Below are positions 1 to 10,616 of a stretch of 64,000 nt of DNA, one piece after another. The notes under the pieces are model-generated. The model saw only the letters and a list, made by a program, of their open reading frames with translations, ran no database searches and was not told the DNA's origin. This DNA is from Kingdonia uniflora (taxonomy: Eukaryota; Streptophyta; Magnoliopsida; Ranunculales; Circaeasteraceae): positions 62,001 through 126,000 of the forward strand of contig JACGCM010001798.1 in the NCBI GenBank assembly GCA_014058105.1, written 5' to 3'. Both the position numbers and the translations under genes were made by a program. Positions within the stretch are counted from its first letter, which is position 1; the number at the start of each line of letters is the position of its first letter.

Positions 1-451
1 AAATAGAATAAATAATAGAATTTGATGCAGGGTTTGGTATGGAAATCTCTGAATAGGTAAAAACCACGACCTCGGCTTGAGAATTTTAGTAACTGTAACT
101 TTATTGTTTGAGATTGATTTTGATTATAAGTTATGATCTCTTGAGCTAGAAAAACTTGGTCCCCTTCTTCTTCTGTGTTATGTCCCTTTTATAGGCCTTA
201 GTCTCGGTTCGTTTAATGCACCAGCACGTTCCCCTAAATTGGGAGAAGAGTGGAGGTTATCGCTGTAACTGTCAGTTCATGGGAAACAGGTGTCATTAAT
301 TGACTTGTTCTATTTTACTTGGAGTGCTCAAGCCACGTTTTTCTGCAGTTGGCAGTCCAGGTATCATTGTTGATAGCATATGTCACGTGCATGTTGCGTG
401 AGTCTAGTATGGTATTAGCTCGATGATATCCCAGAGGGATAAGTCCCTACA
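1..451 (-). repeat. Partial LTR of a Gypsy-like retrotransposon, cut by the window edge
   Basis: Read on the minus strand, the segment begins TGTAGGGACTTATCCC at 451, a plausible LTR start. It has a TATA-like CCTATAAAAGGG near 190-200 and then a stretch around 60-80 reading GAGGTCGTGGTTTTTACC. A very similar stretch (GGGGTCGTGGTTTTTAACC) lies at about 62918-62936 in the Gypsy element at the other end of the window. The similarity is visible by eye. The assignment to an LTR is inference, because the far end lies outside the window and no target duplication can be checked. It could be a solo LTR or the 3' LTR of a longer element. Confidence 0.5.
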
Positions 452-2390
452 AAACCTTAGTATCTAGATTAACACGTGATTATTCTTACGAATCTAGTTT
501 CCGCATTCGTAGCATCACGTCAGTATATTTCATGAAAAATAGCAGTAAATATACTCGTGCAGCTATATATAAGTAATTTGCTCCAAGAACATAAGTGTAT
601 CATCGTTCTAAACGTTAAATCAGAGATATTTTTGGTTAGCACCCGACCCTTCCAGATGGGTTTTAAATTAACCACTCTTGGGGAATGCTCTACCTAGTTT
701 TCTTAGTAAAATTACGAAATTTGACGTTATAAACCACAGACAGTACCATATATATAGTATCAATAAATTTCCATGTGGCCCTGCATATTTGCCCACTTGG
801 GTTAAATTGTACGTACCTGTTTTAGTCTTTAAATTTTATTTTCTTAAGCGTTTCCTGTTGCTTTCGGCTGTTGCTTTCGGCTGAGCCCTGAGATGCAGGC
901 ACACACCTACACATATTTACTCTGTGGCGATTTAAGACCTACGTATGATTCAAATATCAAACAATGCACGATTTCAGGTTGGCAAGGTCGATAAAATCCC
1001 ATTTTTGCACTTTGGTCTAAGGAAATTTTTGACTTCACCTCCTAAATTCGTACACAGCTCGCCGTTATAATATTTTCACAAACCCCCTTTTACACCTTCC
1101 CTGACACAAAACATGAGATAATTGTGATTTTTACCTCCAATTAAGATGGGCTACACTACGGTTTATGAAAATCGTCTAAAGTTGAAGAATATGTGAGGGA
1201 ACTGCTAACCAGGCTCTTTAATTGGGGTGTATAGTCTGATGTTTTTCCAACTTTAACTTCCAATAATTATGTTGTACAGGTGTGTTTGAAAATGATCATT
1301 CGATTAGAAATTTTTTTCGGAGACATTCATATGATGTAATCTTTACACCGAGAAGATTTTGTCAGAGACATTCATGTGATGCATGAATGTAATCTTTACA
1401 TCAAGATGAGGTCTGCAACTTTAACATTCGATTTTCGGATATGACGATTTAGCTTTCCGTGCAACTTGCATTAGAGAAAGTTCTTTGAAAATGACCGATA
1501 CCAATATAATGGGACCTTATTACATATCGCACTTGCATTGAACTGCTATATATTGCTTTGAAAAAAAATTGGTTCATCTCAATGAGTACCCAATTACCTT
1601 ATCTTACCTGGAAACATTTTTTGGACCCCATAAATCTTGTGATTCTAACGTTTATATATATATAGTATCAGTGTTAAATCGATTTTGTTAGAAACTTTAA
1701 CATCCTATAAGGATTTGTGTGAATAATGAGAATTTGAGCACATTTTGAGGAAAAGTTCATGAGGGAAAGTTATAACCTAAGTGCAAATAAGTAACATGGT
1801 ATCGATCTGATTGAAGGAAAGATAAGGAATCTCATAAAAACATTGAAAATGATTGCTGAATTGATCTATTGAATCTTGCATTTTTTATTTTTTTTGAATA
1901 AATGCGCAAGTTAAGGTTAAAAATATGTACTTATTAGAACTGAATGTTTTAGCTCCGACAATGAGAGGAGTAGCCCAAAATCTTATATTTTGTGATATGC
2001 AAGACTAGAATGCACAATGTGGAAGGCAAAGCAAGGGCATTTACGCCTGTTAGATTTTGTTCCACAATATTGATTTTGGGCGTTTACCCGGGCTGTTTTG
2101 CATTACATTAACTTAGGTGGAGGAACTTTGTACAACATTGCTTTAGGGCTCCCTGGGCAATTTAATGCCCTAGACGCTAGAGCTATAGTGTTTAAAGTTG
2201 AAGTCTATCTCCCCTAGACAATCACACTTGATGAATTGTGGTTGAGTTTCATTGTCATGGCGTTGCACATAATGTCCAACTACACAAACCGAGACAATGA
2301 GATAACAAGTACTATATGTATACAACCCAAAAGTATTATATGTATACTACATAGTACAAAGAATATATCGCATTCAAAATATCGAAGAAG
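452..2390. other. Intergenic, upstream of the P450 gene
   Basis: AT-rich sequence with no convincing coding region. An open frame at 678-884 has no recognisable protein features. The last 100 bases before the P450 start contain AT-rich stretches (TATATGTATA repeated around 2315 and 2340) that could act as a TATA region, but no single site stands out. Confidence 0.5.
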
Positions 2391-3932
2391 ATGAAGCTAG
2401 AATCTCTTCTTATCTCCTTGGTGTTCAATTTGAATACATGGTTGATACTTTTTCTAGTGTTTGTTAGCGTAATAATGGTAACATGTTATACAAAAGATAG
2501 AAATCTGGCGCTAGTGCGGTGGCCTATAGTCGATGCGCTTCCGTCCCTCTTACAAAATGCTCATCGTGTTCATGAATGGACTGTGGAGATTTCCAACAGT
2601 GTGGGGAGTACTATAAGGGGGAGAGGGCCGCTTTTCGGGCATTCAGAGGTGCTATATACATGTGATCCTCGCAATGTTGAGTACATGGTGAGAACAAACT
2701 TCTCGAATTACCCGAAAGGGCCAGAGTTCTTGGAGATTTTCGACCTTATAGGCACTGGGATTTTTAACATTGATTACGAGCCATGGCAAACACAAAGGAA
2801 GATGGCTCACACGGTGTTCACATCCAAGAATTTTCGAAACTACATCTCTAGCGTGAGTAGGAAAGGGGTGGAAGAAGCGCTCCTCCCTTTGTTATCTCAT
2901 GTAGCCACACATGAAACTACCCTGAATTTGGAAGACGTGTTTATGAGATATGCATTTGATAGCATTTTTACTGTTATATTTGGGAAGAGTTCAAATTGTC
3001 TTTCTATAACCTTTCCTGATGACGAGTTTGCGAAAGCCATTGATGATGGGACCAACGGAATGTTTGTTAGGAATATTTTACCAAGCCCTTGTTGGAAATT
3101 ACTGCGTTTTTTAAACTTAGGGACGGAGAAGAAGTTGGCGAAAGCGAGGAAAACGATTGATCGTCATTTAGAAGAGTACATAGCTTCAAAAAAAGAAGAG
3201 TTGCGCAAAGGAGTAGAAGCAAGTGATTTACTTGCATCGTATATTAATAATAATTCACCAACACCAACACCCAAGACCGACGAATTCCTTCGAGACACGG
3301 CCTTGAGTTTCCTTTTTGCGGGGCGAGATTCAACTGGTACATCCCTCACTTGGTTCTTTTACATGCTTTGGAAAAACCCTCGCGTTGAGGAAAAAATCAT
3401 GGAGGAACTAAGGCAGATTTATTCGGCAAAAAATAAAGATGGAAAGCAACCATTCGTGTTCGAGTCCGAGGATCTTAAAGGTCTAGTATATCTTCACGCG
3501 GCATTGAGTGAGTCCCTTAGGTTGCACCCACCTCTCCCCATGAACCTCAAAATGTGTCAAGAAGACGATGTTTTACCCGATGGGACCATCATGAAAAAGG
3601 GTATGAAAATTTATATCTCCGTGTACGCAATGGCGAGGATGAAGTGGGTTTGGGGCAAAGATTGCTTGGAATACAAGCCCGAGAGATGGATCGACGTAGA
3701 TGGGAAGCTAAGTCATGTACCTATACAAAACTTTTTTGTGTTCAACGCCGGGCCAAGGACTTGTATTGGTAAAGACATGGCTTTCACTCAAATAAAGTTG
3801 GCCGTGGCAGCCGTGCTTTTTAATTTTCATGTGGAGGTGGTGAACGGTCATGATGTACGTCCGCAACCCTCCTTAGTCCTCCATACAAAGAATGGTTTGA
3901 TGGTTAAGATTAAGAGAAGGGTTTTACAATAA
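2391..3932 (+). CDS. Cytochrome P450, CYP96A-like (CYP86 clan)
   Basis: A complete, intronless 513-aa P450. Residues about 6-32 are a hydrophobic membrane anchor, followed by the short RWPIVDALP segment typical of this clan. The I-helix oxygen-binding motif AGRDST is at 310-315, the K-helix ExxR (ESLR) at 374-377, a PERW motif follows, and the heme loop FNAGPRTCIG at 451-460 has the iron-ligand Cys458. The phrases NYPKGPEF, GIFN and VWGKDCLEYKPERW, and the lack of introns, fit the CYP96A group rather than CYP86A. Members hydroxylate long-chain alkanes or fatty acids in the endoplasmic reticulum (for example the mid-chain alkane hydroxylase of cuticular wax), and some have moved into specialised metabolism. 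The substrate here cannot be read from sequence. No frameshift or missing key residue is visible. Confidence 0.95.
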   Translation: MKLESLLISLVFNLNTWLILFLVFVSVIMVTCYTKDRNLALVRWPIVDALPSLLQNAHRVHEWTVEISNSVGSTIRGRGPLFGHSEVLYTCDPRNVEYMVRTNFSNYPKGPEFLEIFDLIGTGIFNIDYEPWQTQRKMAHTVFTSKNFRNYISSVSRKGVEEALLPLLSHVATHETTLNLEDVFMRYAFDSIFTVIFGKSSNCLSITFPDDEFAKAIDDGTNGMFVRNILPSPCWKLLRFLNLGTEKKLAKARKTIDRHLEEYIASKKEELRKGVEASDLLASYINNNSPTPTPKTDEFLRDTALSFLFAGRDSTGTSLTWFFYMLWKNPRVEEKIMEELRQIYSAKNKDGKQPFVFESEDLKGLVYLHAALSESLRLHPPLPMNLKMCQEDDVLPDGTIMKKGMKIYISVYAMARMKWVWGKDCLEYKPERWIDVDGKLSHVPIQNFFVFNAGPRTCIGKDMAFTQIKLAVAAVLFNFHVEVVNGHDVRPQPSLVLHTKNGLMVKIKRRVLQ

Positions 3933-4439
3933 TTTACATATCGCTTACACAGTGATTTATATATATAGCTTTATGGTGATTTGCATTGTAATCTCACTAC
4001 AACCAAGATTTGCTTGTAATTAGTAATACTTGTAATTAAGTTTGTGTATGATTATGATAAATTATATTATGAAGTGATGCATAATGTATACAAAATATTT
4101 TCTTTGGCACACACATTGGTGCTAAGTCAAGTGCTAACACATCGTATGGGTACCAAGGTTAGTATGTGGTAGACACGATATTTTTGCTGTAATCCCTAAG
4201 AAGAGATTAGCCTTGGGCCTTGGTTATTGCCAAACCATGGGAGTATTTGTCTATCGGACTATATATATGAACAAATTCCAGAAAGTCCCAAGTCGGCAAG
4301 GCAGATTATATATGCAACAAATATGGGGTGCCCTAACCCCAGCTTGCCTAGCAAAAAATAAAAATAAAAATAATTGTTATATTTCTACTTAAATCGTTAG
4401 CCATGGATTCTCATCTGAATAGCGTCCATATCAGGCATA
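3933..4439. other. P450 3' flank
   Basis: AT-rich 3' flank of the P450 gene, with possible polyadenylation signals (AATAAA-like and TATAAATTATATT runs near 4000-4070). I see no gene here. Confidence 0.5.
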
Positions 4440-4680
4440 TTACAAAATAAAAGGGGAGCAGAGGCACTCCCAGTTGCTAGGTGGTGACCATTCCAAGAAG
4501 CAGAAGTTCTGAGTTCAACTTACCACCAACTAGAGCCACCCGTTAGGATTTATCCTGAGTTACCCGGCATGTGGGTTGGTATTGGAGTTCTCATATACCC
4601 CAGGGATTAGTCAGGCTAATGGGGTAATGAATTTTAAAGCCGGATCACATCACCCTGGTTTGCAAAAACAAATAAAAAAA
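4440..4680 (+). repeat. Possible SINE-like repeat
   Basis: A roughly 240-bp block has a B-box-like GAGTTCAACTTACC around 4511, a middle part with the phrase ATATACCCCAGGGATTAGT, as seen in several plant SINE families, and an A-rich end (AAAAACAAATAAAAAAA) near 4664-4680. No clean target duplication was found, so this is a tentative call from sequence style only. Confidence 0.35.
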
Positions 4681-4883
4681 TTTGAGGCTCCTGAAGCAAT
4701 TAGGTTCATCTTCTTTTCTTCAAAAGCTTTGACTAAACACTGGCATTTCGACAAAAGCATCACTCTCCTGAGTCCAAACTCCCTCAGAATAGCCAGAACC
4801 CCTCGAGGATGACACAAGTCTTCAACCGCCGACTTGCAACAATGGTTTTGAAAAGCTTCATGTGTTTCAAGAAGTGGTGACAT

Positions 4884-6172
4884 CAAGGTTTTAAATAACC
4901 GTTATAATGCCGTTATAACGGTAACGCCCTGAGCCCGTTCTGTTATACCCCATGTTCCATTCTAAAAAATAACACCCGTTATTTGTTGTTACAGACCGTT
5001 ATTTTATGCTATAACGGTTGTTGTTACCGTTATAACGCTACATTATTTTTAATGTTTTTTTTTTCACTTATAACGAACGTTATGCACCGTTATACACCGT
5101 TATATACCGTTATAACGGACGCTAAGATTATGCTATTTACTTATCATTCATTTTCTAACTAAACTTTGAGCCATTTTTTTTAGTTGATTGGTAGAATTCA
5201 TATGGAGTGGAGTTGCCTCAACTTTGAAAGTTGGCTGTAAAATTTTTTAGTCAAACATGTACTTCGTCCGGATGTGAAAGTAGCTGGAGTACCTTTGACA
5301 GGATCCACACAAAGATTAGAAATCGATTACTTTCAAATAAACTCAATGATCTTGTCTTTGTTCAATACAATATTCGGCTTAAAAGAAGAGAGGAAGATAG
5401 ACGTCGACGTTATCGTGTAGACCCCATAAGTGTGTCTGCTATTTTATTGGAAGATCCATTATCTAAATGGATTGCTGGAGATGACGATGAGCCTTTGTTG
5501 CCAACACATGAAGAATGGCCAGAAGAGCTTGAAAGAGAATTATCAGCTGAAGACCCGGAGGTCAATAAGCAAAGGAGGTACTCTACTTCTATTATTGACA
5601 CAGATTTCCCAGAAAAAGTGGTCACAAGTACCTATATATCAAACGCCAATGGAGTCGTTGCCTGAGGCGTATTTTGATTTTGATTTCAACCAAATCAATC
5701 TAAAGCATGGCCAACCTTCAAACTACTTTGAAATTGATACCAATCAGTTCGACTCCGTTTACCAGTGAATGCAATGTCGCATTCCAGAGTAATCATTTTC
5801 CATTTGATGTTTATGTAGTTTTTAATGCTTTGGTGTGATGTTTTATTTTGTCAGTGTGGTGTGGTATGTTATTTCAATGTTGTAATAAATAATAATTTCA
5901 ATAATAATAAATACTTTGGTTTTTTCTTTATTATTTTTTAAAATATAAAAAATAACGTCTATAACGCCATTATAACACTGTTATAAGTAAAATAACGTCT
6001 ATAACGGTTGTTATAATTGAAAATTAATATTTATATATAGAGAAAACAAAAACACAACCGTTATTTTAATATAACACCGTTACAGGACAAATAACGGCCG
6101 TTATAACGTTTTTTTCTTGTCATCTAGCGAAAAATAATGTAACACCGTTATAACGTACCCTTTTAAACCTTG
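4884..6172 (+). mobile_element. Decayed hAT DNA transposon with 8-bp target duplication
   Basis: The element begins CAAGGTTTTAAATAACCG and ends GTACCCTTTTAAACCTTG, giving near-perfect terminal inverted repeats of about 12 bp. It is flanked by the identical 8-mer GGTGACAT at 4876-4883 and 6173-6180, the duplication length of the hAT superfamily. Several hundred bases at each end are packed with copies and variants of the palindrome CCGTTATAACGG, probably subterminal transposase-binding repeats. The middle holds the C-terminal part of a hAT transposase. At 1.29 kb it is far shorter than an autonomous hAT, so it is a deletion derivative. Confidence 0.88.
5183..5665 (+). pseudogene. hAT transposase C-terminal fragment
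   Basis: The frame encodes the hAT dimerisation region: KFFSQTCTSSGCESSWSTF followed by HTKIRNRLLSNKLNDLVFV, then an acidic tail. In the frame that continues the homology upstream there is a TAG near 5190 and a TGA at 5225-5227 where a sense codon is expected, and the catalytic part of the transposase is absent. It is therefore a relic and cannot supply transposase. It lies inside the hAT element bounded by inverted repeats. Confidence 0.85.
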
Positions 6173-6295
6173 GGTGACATCAAGTGTAAGTTATACTTTC
6201 AGTTAGAAATTTGCCTACGACCATTAGAGATACAAAGACCAGCTTTCCACTTGGAAAGATACTATTAAAGTTGGAGATCTTGCAAGATCAAGGAA

Positions 6296-6368
6296 GACTC
6301 CGTGGCCCAATGGATAAGGCGCTGGTCTACGAAACCAGAGATTCTGGGTTCGATCCCCAGCGGAGTCG
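6296..6368 (+). tRNA. tRNA-Arg (anticodon ACG)
   Basis: A 73-nt tRNA cloverleaf. Acceptor GACTCCG (6296-6302) pairs with CGGAGTC (6361-6367) and the discriminator is G. The A box is TGGCCCAATGG and the B box GGTTCGATCCC. The anticodon stem CTGGT/ACCAG encloses the loop CTACGAA, so the anticodon is ACG. There is no intron. A CAA triplet at 6289-6291, just upstream, is a usual feature of plant tRNA start sites. The annexin start codon is only 194 bp downstream on the same strand. Confidence 0.97.
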
Positions 6369-6371
6369 TCG

Positions 6372-6377
6372 TTTTTT
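6372..6377 (+). terminator. RNA polymerase III T-run terminator of tRNA-Arg
   Basis: Six consecutive T residues start four bases after the tRNA 3' end, the standard Pol III stop signal. Confidence 0.85.
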
Positions 6378-6562
6378 AAATTTATTTCCCATTTAAATTT
6401 GTGTCGTTTTCTTTCAGATTTTGACGTATTTATTTTGCAAATGTTGGTAACATCAATCAACAAGTTTTGGACACGAGCGGAGGAAATTATGTAATCCTCT
6501 TCCTCAGGTGGACTCTAACAGTAGAAAGTCTCCTCGTTTTCACCAACTCTACCCAGAGAGAG

Positions 6563-8113
6563 ATGTCGAGCCTATCAGTGCCTCAAACGGTTCCTTCAGT
6601 GATTCAAGATTGCGAGCAACTCCACAAAGCTTTCGCAGGTACCAATCACTAGCTTGTGTGTTGTTACTAGTATCTATTGTTGTTTTCATGACATATTAAT
6701 TGGACATCATGCACATCTATCTATGCGAATAATCAATCACAATCTGGTTCAAATATTACATAACTTAGCTAGGTGAATGAGGTTCAAAACCAGGAATTTA
6801 CATTATGTTTGTTGATCGAGCCAATATGATGTCATAAGCGCAAGTTGCTGCAAGACCATCTTTAGACTCTTAGGAGAGATTCTTGTAATATTTATTATTA
6901 GGAGAGTAGTAGGACACTTGAATTAAAGAGAGCATGCTTCTTTTATATAGGTGGTTATATACATTTTAAAAAAAATTGATTTTGCTGTAATCATAAAAAT
7001 TTAAGCAAGATAGACAACTATATATACTAGTTTGAAAAGAAAGAAAAAAATTATGTGTTTTTATTATTTTGCAGTTGTGATGTCATACCGTGTATTACCT
7101 AAATAGCATGATTCTAAAATTGATCCGGTATCCGATTATTAATTAGACCGATAAATCGAAATCTTCAGGAATACCGTTGATTTTCTTTACAGTAGTAGTC
7201 TAAGTTTTGTTTGAATATTAATACAATGCTTATAAAAAAGATATGATTTAACTGTTGCAGGATGGGGAACAAACGAGAAGTTGATCATATCCATATTGGC
7301 TCACAGGAATGCAGCACAGCGCAACCTTATCCGTAAAACTTATGCTGAAACTTACGGAGAGGATCTTCTGAAATCACTTGAGAAGGAACTTTCAAATGAT
7401 TTTGAGGTAAGTTTTCTCCCTACCATTTAGTTTTAGTTTTTCAGTAACTTTGACAGCTATGATTTTCATTCAACATTATTTAATTTGGTATACGTTTGAG
7501 GAATCATCTGCTTCAATATTTTTTACCTCTGTTTTGATTGAACAGAGGGCAATTCTACTATGGACAATGGATCCTGCTGAACGTGATGCTTTTTTGGCTA
7601 ATGAGGCTACTAAGAGGTGGACTTCAAGCAATCGGGTTTTAATGGAAATAGCTTGTACAAGGTCTTCACATGAACTATTGTTGGCCAGGCAAGCATATCA
7701 TTCCCACTTTAAGAAATCCCTTGAAGAAGATGTTGCTTTTCACACAACTGGGGATTTCCGCAAGGTATGTAGGGCCTTAATTACCAATTCCAGCCCATTA
7801 ATGCAATGATGCTTATTATGCGAGATGTTACCCACAACCATATTTGATTTCTTACAGTCCCTCCTTTCTTGCCACTAAACTTTAGTTCTTTCTTACTCAG
7901 CTTTTGGTACTTCTTGTGAGCTCATACCGTTATGATGGACCAGAAGTAAACATGACACTAGCAAAATCAGAAGCTAAGATACTCCGTAAGCATATTTCAG
8001 AGAAGGAGTACAGTCATGACGATTTCATCAGAATTTTGACTACAAGGAGCAAAGCGCAGCTTAATGCAACACTGAACCACTACAACAATGAATTTGGTAC
8101 TGCTATTACCAAG
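6563..8113 (+). CDS. ANN1: Plant annexin (D1/D2-type), exons 1-4
   Basis: Exons 6563-6638, 7261-7406, 7546-7764 and 7901-8113 have clean GT..AG borders and stay in phase. With exon 5 at 27997-28293 they give a 316-aa protein, the normal length for plant annexins. Annexins bind acidic membranes in a calcium-dependent way and act in stress and calcium signalling at the plasma membrane and in the cytosol. Repeat I has the type-II calcium loop GWGT at 26-29 with an acidic partner at about Glu68. His40, linked to peroxidase-like activity in Arabidopsis annexin 1, is present, as is the conserved Cys111. Repeats II and III lack the calcium loop, as usual in plants. The product looks intact. The symbol is by similarity; ANN1 and its close paralogue ANN2 cannot be separated here. 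Confidence 0.93.
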
Positions 8114-8269
8114 GTACACCCTTATGATCCATGGTATCAGTCTTATGTACTTTACATAAATGTTGCTACACAGAAGTAGCTGAACTGCAAACTAAAGATC
8201 TTGCTATTGTAATTCAAATGTTTCAGACCCATTATACTCAAAATATTTCCTAGGCTTTGCATCACCTGC

Positions 8270-8520
8270 TGATAAAACTTAGAACTTGAGGTAGGTTAAT
8301 GGCTTCTCTCTCAATTGAGAAGAAAGCTTGTTGTGTCCTTCTATTATATAAGTTCATTAAAGATTACAGCAAGTAAGATAAAGATAGCTATACAATAGGA
8401 AAACAAATCCTAATTATGGAGACTTGATTTGTAGTTATCTTAGACTAAGAGATTATGGGTAGGAGACTTGGAATCTCTGGACTCCTTGTTGTTATCTGTT
8501 ATCTGTTATCTGCTCTAATA
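8270..8520 (-). repeat. 3' LTR of Copia A
   Basis: This 251-bp repeat matches the interrupted copy at 19003-19088 plus 26091-26251. On the + strand it starts TGATAAAACTTAG and ends CTGCTCTAATA. A short tandem run of GTTATCT units near 8490-8512 is longer than in the other LTR. Confidence 0.9.
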
Positions 8521-8616
8521 CTCCCCCTCAAGGTGGAGCGTGTATGTGAGTAACGCCCAGCTTGCTGATTAAGTGAAGAAAACAGTCCTTGCCCAATGAC
8601 TTGGTAAAGACATCTG

Positions 8617-9203
8617 CTACTTGTTCAGAGGGGCGATCAACTTGGACTGGAATTTTTCGCGGACAAAATGACAATTAGTTTCTATATGCTTTGAACGCTC
8701 ATGAAATACCGGATTCTCATAAATGTAAATAGCCGCTTTGCTATCGCAATAAAAGGTAATAGGAGATGAAAGATGAACTCCAAGATCAGTAAGTAAGTAC
8801 GTCAACCATTGGAGCTCGGTTGCAAAAGGAGCCATAGCGCGATACTCAGCTTCTGCGGAGGAGCGAGAAATGGTTTTTTGCTTCTTGATTTTCCAAAAAA
8901 GTGGATTCGAACCAAGCATTGTGCAATATCCTGTAGTGGAGCGACTGGTGATTGGGCATCCTGCCCAATCAAAATCGTATAAACCACTTAAGTGAAGCAA
9001 ACTAGATAATGAGAGAAGAGTACCCTTTCCCGGGGATCCTTTAAGATAGTGAAGCACCCTTGTAGCGGCATCCTTGTGGCTTGTGTGAGGATCTTGCATA
9101 AATTGGTTGAGGATGTGTACCAAGTAGGAAATGTTAGGTCTTGTTACTGTAAGATAGATGAGATGACCAACAAATCGTTGATAAAGAGAAGGATCTGGTA
9201 GGG
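8617..9203 (-). pseudogene. Copia A RNase H domain
   Basis: The minus frame encodes the end of Copia pol: VGHLIYLTVTRPNIS, HILNQFM, ATRVLHYLKGSPGKG, then SRSSAEAEYRA and SKHIETNCHFVRE, all standard RNase H landmarks. The link to the upstream reverse transcriptase is broken by a solo LTR inserted at 9206. It is part of a dead element. Confidence 0.88.
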
Positions 9204-9205
9204 GT

Positions 9206-9834
9206 TGTTGAGTGATGAACTCAAATTATGTTCATTGGAGTTTGTGGGACGAACGAGGGTCGAAGAACAGAGGAAAGATCATCCGGATGACTTTTTGGTG
9301 TTCTGGTTGAACAGGATTTTAGCCTGTTCGAACAAAAGAGGCAGAGACCTCTTTGTTCGAATAGACTTTAGTCTCTGTTCGAATAGAAGTCTCAGAACAT
9401 AGTCTGTTAGAATAGACTTTGGTCTCTATTCGAATAGACCTTGTATTCTCATTTTTAGTAATTTAAAGGTTAGACGTTTGATGGCCTCGTGATCCGTACT
9501 TTAAGCCCTAACTCATGTAATTCCCTCCCAAGTATATAAGGGATACTTAGTGTGTTTCTTAGGTTAACTTTTTGGTGAGTTTAATCCTAGAGAGAACTAG
9601 GGTTTGAGAGATTCGCTAAAGCTTCGAGAAAGCTTGAAAGATCGATTGTAACATGTTTGATTATAATGGATTGTTCGCGGGGAGTGGTTTTCATCAGAAA
9701 GGATTTTCCACTTCCCTCCTCTGGGTAAATATTGACCTTGTTATTTGTTCTTTGTATTGATTTATTTCTCGTTTGGCGATTTTCGTGTTTCGTTCTTGTC
9801 GTAGAAGAGAGATTAACCACCTCTATTCACAGCA
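9206..9834 (+). mobile_element. Solo LTR inserted in Copia A
   Basis: A 629-bp segment begins TGTTGAGTGATG and ends TTCACAGCA, flanked by the direct 5-mer GGGGT (9201-9205 and 9835-9839). It interrupts Copia A pol exactly: the protein frame resumes on the two sides. A TATA box (AGTATATAAGG, about 9531-9541) supports LTR identity in + orientation. No internal region is present, so it is a solo LTR left by recombination between the two LTRs. It carries several GTTCGAATAGA-like repeats between 9305 and 9445. Confidence 0.85.
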
Positions 9835-9849
9835 GGGGTGCCCCATCAG

Positions 9850-10616
9850 TGGTAGTTAAGCGAAGATGTTGCTCCATATGAAAATCGGACGGCTTTGAAC
9901 CAAGTAACCCTGTATCTTTAAGAATGTCAAGTGTATACTTACGTTGGCATAAGAAAAGACCTTGACGAGACCGAACCACTTCGATGCCAAGGAAATACCT
10001 CAAGTGTCCAAAGTCTTTGATAAAAAAATTGAGCTAGAATTTGCTTGAGAAACTTAATAGCATCGTCGTCGTTACCGGTAACGATGATATCATCAACATA
10101 TACTAAAACAAATGTAGATGAATGCCCATTAGTGCGAGTAAATAGAGAATAGATAGCCCTTGATTGAGAATAACCTGCTTGATGAAGAGTTTGAGAAAAT
10201 TTTGCAAACCACTCGCGGGAAGCTTGTTTTAAGCCATATAGAGATTTATTTAATTTGCAAACACGAGTCTCCCCCTTTCGAGCAAATCCAGGTGGAAGAT
10301 TCATATATACTTCCTCATCTAAATCACCATGTAAGAAGGCATTTTTAACGTCAAGTTGGTGAATAGACCAATGCTTAACTGTAGCAACTCGAACTGTAAC
10401 GTGTTTGGCTACTGGTGCAAAAGTATTATGATAGTCGAGACCCTCGACTTGAAAAATCCCTTTAGCAAGTAAACGTGTTTTGTATCGTTTAACACACCCA
10501 TTTGACCGATACTTAATTTTGTATACCGATTTACACCCAATAGGCTTCTTATTGCGAGGAAGATTGACAAGACTCCAAGTGTGATTCTTTTCAAGAGCAG
10601 CTACTTTGGATGCCAT
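9850..10616 (-). pseudogene. Copia A reverse transcriptase domain
   Basis: The minus frame encodes a Copia reverse transcriptase (RVT_2): [52 protein letters not shown] and the catalytic YVDD in [10 protein letters not shown]. Near 10027 the frame shifts within a T-run (AATTTTTTTATC), after which [12 protein letters not shown] continues in another frame. The domain is recognisable but not translatable in one piece. Confidence 0.88.

Noticed and set aside
678..884. Short open frame near the left edge
   Set aside because: No homology pattern, no ATG at the stated frame start and a low-complexity hydrophobic end; chance ORF.
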